Below are positions 59,478 to 64,000 of a stretch of 64,000 nucleotides of DNA, in pieces. The DNA comes from Leyella stercorea (GTDB taxonomy: Bacteria; Bacteroidota; Bacteroidia; Bacteroidales; Bacteroidaceae). The stretch spans positions 34,261-98,260 of the forward strand of contig NZ_JADYUF010000008.1 in NCBI RefSeq assembly GCF_021531655.1. The letters are read 5' to 3'. Every line of letters begins with the position of its first letter. The first letter of the stretch is position 1. The position numbers and the translations under genes are program-made. Below the pieces are notes generated by a model. It saw only the letters and a list, made by a program, of their open reading frames with translations. It was not told where the DNA came from and ran no database searches.

Positions 59478-60542
59478 TTAACTCATTTTTATATATGAGC
59501 AATACTTGGCAAGCAGATTTTCCAATGGCAAATCACCCTTCTTGAAGCGCTCTGCATCTAATGGCAAAATCCGTTCACGTACCTGTTGTTTGCCCTTATA
59601 CAATGCTGTCAGATATATAGCATTATTGTTTTCTGTTATGTTAATGTCAGAGAAGAATACTGTTATATCGTCAGGGTCGTATACGATGGAATAGCTCGGA
59701 CGCTTGGCTCCTGGTATATCCTCGCGTAAGATGCCTTTTTCAATAAGGTCTTGAATATCGCGTATTGCAGTATCCTTTGAACATTTCGCCAATGATGCCC
59801 ATAGTTTCGAAGTTATTTTAGCTTCATAACCGTCAAGAAAGAGATTGAGAATATCAGTTTGTCTTTGACTAAATGCAACAGACGACGCCTTCTGCCAGAA
59901 GAAACTTTTGTTCAGAATCGTAGTAACTATGGTTTCTGCTTCATCGAGTGCAGTGGACAGAGTATTGGCATACCATGAAATCCATTCTGTTATATCGCCA
60001 TCACCATGTTGGATTTTCTCCAATATATCGTAGTAGTGATTTTTGTCCTTGTTTATCTGTGAAGAAATATTATAGAAACGGAACTCACTTCTGTCAGCAC
60101 GAGCCAATAACATGTCAGAAATAATTCGTGCAAGTCGTCCGTTACCATCCTCAAAAGGATGAATGCTGACAAACCAGAAATGGGCTATTGCAGAACGTAT
60201 TACAGAACTTATGTTCTCATTCTTGTTGAACCATTCAATAAATGCCGCCATTTCTTTCTCCAAACGTTCTGGTGACGGAGCTATATAGTGCACCCTCTCT
60301 CTGCCAAACATACCCGAAACAATATGTTCCTCGTTTGTACGATACCTACCTACTTCTATTTGTGAACCCTCACTGAAACCGGTCGGAAAGAATGACGCTT
60401 GCCATGCACAAAGTTTCTCTTTGGTCAATGGCTGGTCATAATTGTTTACAGCATCGAGCATAACCGATACGACAGAATCAACGTAATGCGACGGTGCAGT
60501 ATTATACATAGAGCGTTTTTTGTTAAATGCGACATTATGCAT
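59478..60542 (-). CDS. fic: Fic family protein lacking the usual N-terminal module
   Basis: Fic enzymes transfer AMP (or another nucleotide) to protein hydroxyls. The core motif HPFEDGNGRLAR is complete (about residues 120-131), with FRFYNISSQI downstream and a C-terminal winged-helix-like region (ITSKLWASLAKCSKDTAIRD). The start at 60542 (MHNVAFNKKRSM) is fixed by a promoter at 60567-60598. The usual relatives begin about 110 residues earlier with a domain (DUF4172) carrying the inhibitory S-x-I-E-G helix; none is present here. A 65-residue C-terminal extension is unusual. The protein may therefore be constitutively active or act with a separate inhibitor. TGCGAC sites cover its promoter. 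Confidence 0.85.
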   Translation of the reverse strand: MHNVAFNKKRSMYNTAPSHYVDSVVSVMLDAVNNYDQPLTKEKLCAWQASFFPTGFSEGSQIEVGRYRTNEEHIVSGMFGRERVHYIAPSPERLEKEMAAFIEWFNKNENISSVIRSAIAHFWFVSIHPFEDGNGRLARIISDMLLARADRSEFRFYNISSQINKDKNHYYDILEKIQHGDGDITEWISWYANTLSTALDEAETIVTTILNKSFFWQKASSVAFSQRQTDILNLFLDGYEAKITSKLWASLAKCSKDTAIRDIQDLIEKGILREDIPGAKRPSYSIVYDPDDITVFFSDINITENNNAIYLTALYKGKQQVRERILPLDAERFKKGDLPLENLLAKYCSYIKMS

Positions 60543-60591
60543 AGAATAACGTCGCAGATTTTGCGACAAAATTAATGTTTTTTTGTCGCAA
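60487..60591. promoter_or_regulatory. Cluster of five TGCGAC/GTCGCA sites at the fic promoter
   Basis: TGCGAC occurs at 60487, 60528 and 60562 and GTCGCA at 60551 and 60585. The 60551/60562 pair forms an inverted repeat (GTCGCAGATTTTGCGAC), and TTGTCGCAA lies between the promoter boxes. About 0.05 occurrences would be expected by chance in 105 bases. It suggests an operator for autoregulation. Confidence 0.6.
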
Positions 60592-60598
60592 TAGCAAA
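60567..60598 (-). promoter_or_regulatory. Promoter of fic (TTTG-20-TAATTTTG)
   Basis: On the minus strand TTTG (60595-60598) and TAATTTTG (60567-60574) are 20 bases apart, an ideal fit. The start codon at 60542 lies about 25 bases downstream. Confidence 0.75.
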
Positions 60599-60712
60599 TT
60601 TCATATATGAGAATAACAGAATACATAAAAGAAGAAGAACTTTGTTCACAACAACAAAATGTACATTTCACAAAATATATCTGACATTTGTTCGTTTTTT
60701 TTTAGATTTTAG

Positions 60713-60720
60713 TTACTTTT
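60713..60720 (+). promoter_or_regulatory. Weak -7-like element TACTTTTA for the receptor gene
   Basis: TACTTTTA differs from TAnnTTTG in the last base. It lies 31 bases before the ATG at 60751. Confidence 0.35.
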
Positions 60721-60750
60721 ACAAAGAAATACAATATAAAGCGAATTAAA

Positions 60751-62838
60751 ATGAACAGATTATTACTTACAGGTCTTCTTGTTGCGGCTGCCATAACTGC
60801 CAACGCACAAGACAATGCACAGAAGGATTCGCTCACCATGGAAACCATGATGCACAATATTCCTGAAGTGATGGTAAAAGGATCGCGCCCTATTGTCAAG
60901 GCAGAGCGTGGTATGCTGTCGTACAATATGCCGTTGCTGATGAAGCAGTTGCCTGCCGACAATGCTTATGAGGCATTGACGCGCATACCTGGTGTCAGCG
61001 ATGCCACAGGCAGCATATCTTTCTCAGGCAATGAAGTAACGTTGATTATCAATGGACAAGCCACCACATTGACACAAGAGCAACTGGCTGAACGCTTGAA
61101 GGCAATGCCAGCCGCACAGTTGGCTAAAGCCGAGGTGATGCTGTCTGCCCCTGCTCGCTATCATGTACGTGGTATGGCTATCAACATCGTCACTAAAGAC
61201 TATGCCGGCACCAATCAACTATCAGGACAAATCATTGGTGGCTTGGTGCAAAACAAATACGCCAAAGGGTTTGGCGATTTATATCTTTCCATGCAAAGAG
61301 GCAAGTTCGGACTGGATGCACAGTATAAATTAGTTAACGGCAATTCATACGGCGAGTCTTCACGCATAGCCAATCATCCACTTGGCAACAATCGTATACA
61401 CTATAATGACGAAACCGGGCAGAAGTCGTTTGGCATTACACACGACTACCGACTGGGTATGAATTATACCTTTAGCAAGAACCATCGTCTTGACGTAGCC
61501 TATACTGGACAATGGGACAAGACAAGTTCAAACAGCCATACGACCGGATCGAGCATCAGCGGAATGCATCATGACAGTCATGAATATCTGCACAATGTAG
61601 ACGTTAACTACGCGCTTCCTTTCGGACTTACCCTTAGCGGTTCGTACACCTACTATCGCACGCCTCAGCAACAAGCCCTCGATGGTACGATGACCACGGA
61701 AAACAAAAATGAAACTGAACGCAACCTGACAAGCGGCAGCAAGCAGACTATCAACAAATGGATGTTCACAGCCGACCAAACTCATTCTTTGGCACACGGT
61801 TGGGGATTGTCGTATGGCGTCAAAGGGCAATTCACGAGCAATAAGAGTTATCAGACCACGATTGGTAAGGATGGAACCATCCTGCCTGATGGAACAAGCA
61901 GCGTGGACAATAATGAACGGATATGGAACATATATGCTGGTTTCAGCAAGCAGATAAACAAGGCTATTAGTGTTGAAGCATCCGTTGCTGCCGAGCAATA
62001 CCACTCGCCCGTATGGGATGAGTGGCGCGTATATCCTACGCTTAATGCTTTGTGGAACGTCAACGACAACCATTTGCTCAATCTATCATTCAGTTCCAAC
62101 TCTGAGTTCCCGAGTTATTGGTCCACTATGAGCAATGTGTTCTACTCGTCCACCTACACCGAGATACATGGCAATCCCAACTTGAAACCCTTCTCTTATT
62201 ATAATGTCAACCTGATGTGGCAGATAAAGCGACGCTATACGCTCATGGCTTTTGCAAGCCTGAAGCCCGACTATTTCGTTCAGTTGCCATATCAGACCAC
62301 AGACCGCATGGCTGTGATAATGAAGGAAACCAACTTCGACTTTTCCAATAGTTATGGATTGCAGGCATCAGCCATATTCAGTGCAGGCAAATGGCTCAAC
62401 GGCAACGTGTTTGCAGTAGGAACCTACAAGCACGACAAGAGCAGCCACTTCTTCGACTTGCCGTTCGATCGCAAGAAACTGTCGGTTATACTTGGAGGCA
62501 CGGCATCCGTAAAACTTTGCAGCACACAGGACTTGCGTCTAATTCTTAATCCGTTCATTCAGTCAAAGGCAATACAAGGAGTTTACGACATAAGTCCTAT
62601 CTTCAGAATGGATGCCAAGTTGCAATGGTCGTCGCATGACGGTAAATGGGGATTGCGCCTTAATGGCAGCAACATCTTCAACAACCAATTCGACACACGT
62701 TCAGTACAAGGCAACCAGGACTACCGTATGAAGGTAAACTACAACTGGGCATCCTTCACCTTCGCAGTTATCTATAAGTTCGGCGGCTACAAGGAGAAGA
62801 CAGTAAAGGAGGTGGATACCTCACGCATGGGACACTAA
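60751..62838 (+). CDS. TonB-dependent receptor-like outer membrane beta-barrel protein
   Basis: This 695-residue protein has a signal peptide (ending ITANAQ, residue 20), a plug-like domain (VMVKGSRPIVKAERGMLSYN, YEALTRIPGVSDATGSISFS, VTLIINGQATTLTQEQLAER; about 35-155) and a beta-barrel with alternating strands (about 160-690; for example FGLDAQYKLVNGNSYGESSR). It resembles outer-membrane receptors of the family that lacks the N-terminal carboxypeptidase-like domain of SusC. No SusD or TonB gene is adjacent. The ligand is unknown. It does not end in the usual terminal Phe. Confidence 0.85.
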   Translation: MNRLLLTGLLVAAAITANAQDNAQKDSLTMETMMHNIPEVMVKGSRPIVKAERGMLSYNMPLLMKQLPADNAYEALTRIPGVSDATGSISFSGNEVTLIINGQATTLTQEQLAERLKAMPAAQLAKAEVMLSAPARYHVRGMAINIVTKDYAGTNQLSGQIIGGLVQNKYAKGFGDLYLSMQRGKFGLDAQYKLVNGNSYGESSRIANHPLGNNRIHYNDETGQKSFGITHDYRLGMNYTFSKNHRLDVAYTGQWDKTSSNSHTTGSSISGMHHDSHEYLHNVDVNYALPFGLTLSGSYTYYRTPQQQALDGTMTTENKNETERNLTSGSKQTINKWMFTADQTHSLAHGWGLSYGVKGQFTSNKSYQTTIGKDGTILPDGTSSVDNNERIWNIYAGFSKQINKAISVEASVAAEQYHSPVWDEWRVYPTLNALWNVNDNHLLNLSFSSNSEFPSYWSTMSNVFYSSTYTEIHGNPNLKPFSYYNVNLMWQIKRRYTLMAFASLKPDYFVQLPYQTTDRMAVIMKETNFDFSNSYGLQASAIFSAGKWLNGNVFAVGTYKHDKSSHFFDLPFDRKKLSVILGGTASVKLCSTQDLRLILNPFIQSKAIQGVYDISPIFRMDAKLQWSSHDGKWGLRLNGSNIFNNQFDTRSVQGNQDYRMKVNYNWASFTFAVIYKFGGYKEKTVKEVDTSRMGH

Positions 62839-62849
62839 GAACAAGATAA

Positions 62850-63071
62850 TTAGTCTTTAAGACATCCTATAGGAACTATATACACCCCATCCTCACGTCG
62901 TATTGCATACTTTGTTGTACCAGTAAGAATCATCAGGAAGGATGGAGCTTTCATCTTTGTGGTGTCTATTTTAGAAGCAAGGAGTTTCAGATTCTTCGCT
63001 CCTTCTTCTATATTTTTCTCCCCACCTAATTTTATTTCTATCAGTCCATAACTGCCATTTCTCAAATGCAT
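62850..63071 (-). pseudogene. Remnant of a DUF4143-type ATPase, C-terminal 73 residues
   Basis: GSYGLIEIKLGG, EEGAKNLKLLASKID, KAPSFLMILTGT and REDGVYIVPIGCLKD match the C-terminus of AAA-type ATPases with a DUF4143 nuclease-like domain (about 380-450 residues when whole). The front of the gene is absent; just upstream are 23-bp tandem repeats (63098-63189). The remnant begins in frame at an ATG but is too short to function. Confidence 0.7.
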
Positions 63072-63097
63072 TGAAAATGAATGGCTTTAATATATTA

Positions 63098-63189
63098 TTA
63101 TACAAAATATCCCAATTCTGTTATACCATTTATTCCAAATTTATTATACCAAATATCCCAATTCTATTATACCACTTATCCTATTTTGG
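63098..63189. repeat. Four 23-bp tandem repeats starting TTATAC
   Basis: TTATAC recurs at 63098, 63121, 63144 and 63167, an exact period of 23. Units 1 and 3 share AAATATCCCAATTCT; units 2 and 4 are more diverged (TTATACCATTTATTCC, TTATACCACTTATCC). They sit where the missing part of the DUF4143 ATPase would be. Confidence 0.75.
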
Positions 63190-63229
63190 AAAAACAAATT
63201 ACAGAATACATAAAGAAAGAATAAACGAC

Positions 63230-63268
63230 ATCGGTCAAGCAAAGAGCTGTCATCTTTGCTTGACCGAT
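63230..63268. terminator. Perfect 16-bp hairpin after the lipoprotein gene
   Basis: ATCGGTCAAGCAAAGA (63230-63245) and TCTTTGCTTGACCGAT (63253-63268) pair perfectly around 7 bases, 3 bases past the minus-strand stop at 63272. T-rich sequence lies on both sides, so it can end transcription from either strand. Confidence 0.75.
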
Positions 63269-63271
63269 ATT

Positions 63272-63892
63272 TTATTTAGCGCTATCCTGCATAGCCTTCA
63301 GTTCTTTGTCTGTCATCTGCACATATAAAGAGACACCATAGACGGTTGTTCCATCAGCTTTTGTTGCCAACGGATGAACCATGCAGAAAGTTGGTTGAGC
63401 ACCAAGGGTCCATCCCGTTATCTGAATGTATTCGTTGTTATCAAGCAACAAAACTGTACGCGGCGTACCATTGTACCTACCATTAAATGTATAAGTAACT
63501 TCCGTCTTCTTTACAGCGCCACCGTCAGCATCAGAATTGAAGTAAGTGGTCAGTTTCGTGTCACTATCAAAATAGTAATTTTCTGGAGTCGCGCCTATCA
63601 TGTTGCTATAATATTTACCAGACTGTCGTTTGCCGTTCTTGTCTATTTCCCATGTGGCATAGTGCTTCCATCCATGCCCAATGAACATCTTGTTAAAGTC
63701 CGCTTGGCCTATGCCACCGCCATCACCAAAACAGTTTCCATTGTCACTGAAAGAGTACGCAACTCCATGATTGTCCAATACATGAGCCCATTCTTGCTCC
63801 ATTGTTTCCTCTACGTCATCATTACATGATGCAAAAAATAATGATGCAAAAAGAACTAATACAAGTCCTACGAAAGATTTCAGGTTTTTCAT
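63272..63892 (-). CDS. Lipoprotein of unknown function
   Basis: This 206-residue protein has a type II signal peptide with lipobox FFASC (C23) and an acidic linker. The mature part is probably all-beta (HYATWEIDKNGKRQSGKYYS, KTEVTYTFNGRYNG, PRTVLLLDNNEYIQITGWTL), resembling small lipocalin-like or fimbrillin-adjacent Bacteroidetes lipoproteins, but I cannot name the family. A minus-strand -7 element (TATTTTTG, 63917-63924) lies 25 bases upstream. The neighbouring gene upstream is mostly outside the window. Confidence 0.65.
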   Translation of the reverse strand: MKNLKSFVGLVLVLFASLFFASCNDDVEETMEQEWAHVLDNHGVAYSFSDNGNCFGDGGGIGQADFNKMFIGHGWKHYATWEIDKNGKRQSGKYYSNMIGATPENYYFDSDTKLTTYFNSDADGGAVKKTEVTYTFNGRYNGTPRTVLLLDNNEYIQITGWTLGAQPTFCMVHPLATKADGTTVYGVSLYVQMTDKELKAMQDSAK

Positions 63893-63916
63893 ATCAAGAA
63901 TTGTTTATTACGCTTG

Positions 63917-63924
63917 CAAAAATA
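63917..63924 (-). promoter_or_regulatory. -7 promoter element TATTTTTG
   Basis: CAAAAATA reads TATTTTTG on the minus strand, fitting TAnnTTTG, 25 bases before the lipoprotein ATG. Confidence 0.45.
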
Positions 63925-63948
63925 TAACTCAAGTTTCGGATTTAGAAT

Positions 63949-64000
63949 TCAAGCCGTTTGAGCATACTCTCTAAGTGCAGCCAATCTCTTGTCATTCTCA
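63949..64000 (-). CDS. Possible C-terminal end of a gene running off the window
   Basis: On the minus strand one frame reads ENDKRLAALREYAQTA then a stop at 63949-63951. Another frame is also open, so this is only a possible C-terminus. Confidence 0.25.
   Translation of the reverse strand, partial: ENDKRLAALREYAQTA

Noticed and set aside
60543..60671. Extended Fic N-terminus
   Set aside because: The extra residues lie upstream of an ideal promoter and show no match to the family's N-terminal domain.

Overview
The window looks like chromosome of a Bacteroidales bacterium, most likely a Prevotella-type (Prevotellaceae) species. The evidence is the repeated TAnnTTTG (-7) promoter element, often with TTTG 19-20 bases upstream; two type IX secretion (T9SS) genes, porX and porW/sprE; a giant cell-surface protein with a Prevotella-style T9SS sorting tail; a P. 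gingivalis Mfa/Fim-type fimbrial operon; many lipoproteins; and a Ser-type sulfatase beside a multidomain GH31 enzyme. No phage or complete transposon is visible. Most of the oddity is in the intergenic DNA, which carries several families of palindromic repeats.

Layout. 1-3.6 kb: two tiny membrane proteins, then a type II restriction-modification pair (m5C methyltransferase plus PD-ExK endonuclease) behind a leader of about 290 bases full of inverted repeats. 3.9-5.1 kb: L-serine ammonia-lyase. 5.6-16.3 kb: fimbrial operon on the minus strand in the order DUF3575, DUF3868/OmpA-like, Mfa1-like fimbrillin, Mfa2-like anchor, and two large accessory/tip lipoproteins. 16.6-23.9 kb: LpxA-type acyltransferase and a tripartite RND efflux system (adaptor, pump, outer-membrane channel), separated by AT-rich tandem repeats. 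23.9-25.0 kb: a 1.1-kb gene-free stretch packed with four repeat families. 25.0-35.3 kb: GH31 glycosidase with discoidin, dockerin-like and cohesin-like domains; GltD-like oxidoreductase on the plus strand; sulfatase; DUF2264 protein; NhaC antiporter. 35.8-37.1 kb: a protein I do not recognise. 37.6-44.8 kb (minus): tsaE, porX, porW, a small membrane protein and aroA. 44.9 kb: tRNA-Pro(GGG). 45.1-48.3 kb: YfcE-type phosphodiesterase and lptB (minus), then mlaE-mlaF (plus). 48.3-59.4 kb: an attenuator-like leader, a membrane-anchored AraC-type regulator, and a giant LamG/Fn3 protein whose single reading frame is broken by TAA-ATG. 59.5-64 kb: an N-terminally shortened Fic protein, an outer-membrane beta-barrel receptor, the remnant of a DUF4143 ATPase, and a small lipoprotein.

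How the parts relate. Much of the window serves the cell envelope: fimbriae, lipid A/LPS (lpxA-type, lptB), phospholipid asymmetry (mlaEF), efflux and T9SS. PorX/PorW are needed for T9SS function, and the giant protein at 51-59 kb carries a T9SS tail. GH31, sulfatase and DUF2264 suggest attack on host or plant glycans.

Most notable. (1) A palindromic element of about 240-270 bp present five times, one copy apparently nested inside another, with compensatory changes in its stem. (2) Three arrays, each of exactly five 16-nt palindromes separated by exactly 6 variable bases. (3) The giant secreted protein split by one stop codon followed directly by ATG. (4) A Fic gene that has lost its usual N-terminal inhibitory module and has a cluster of TGCGAC sites over its promoter. 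(5) Structured leaders before the restriction-modification operon and the AraC-type gene. All repeat analysis was done by eye on this window only; genome-wide counts and family names need searches I could not run.
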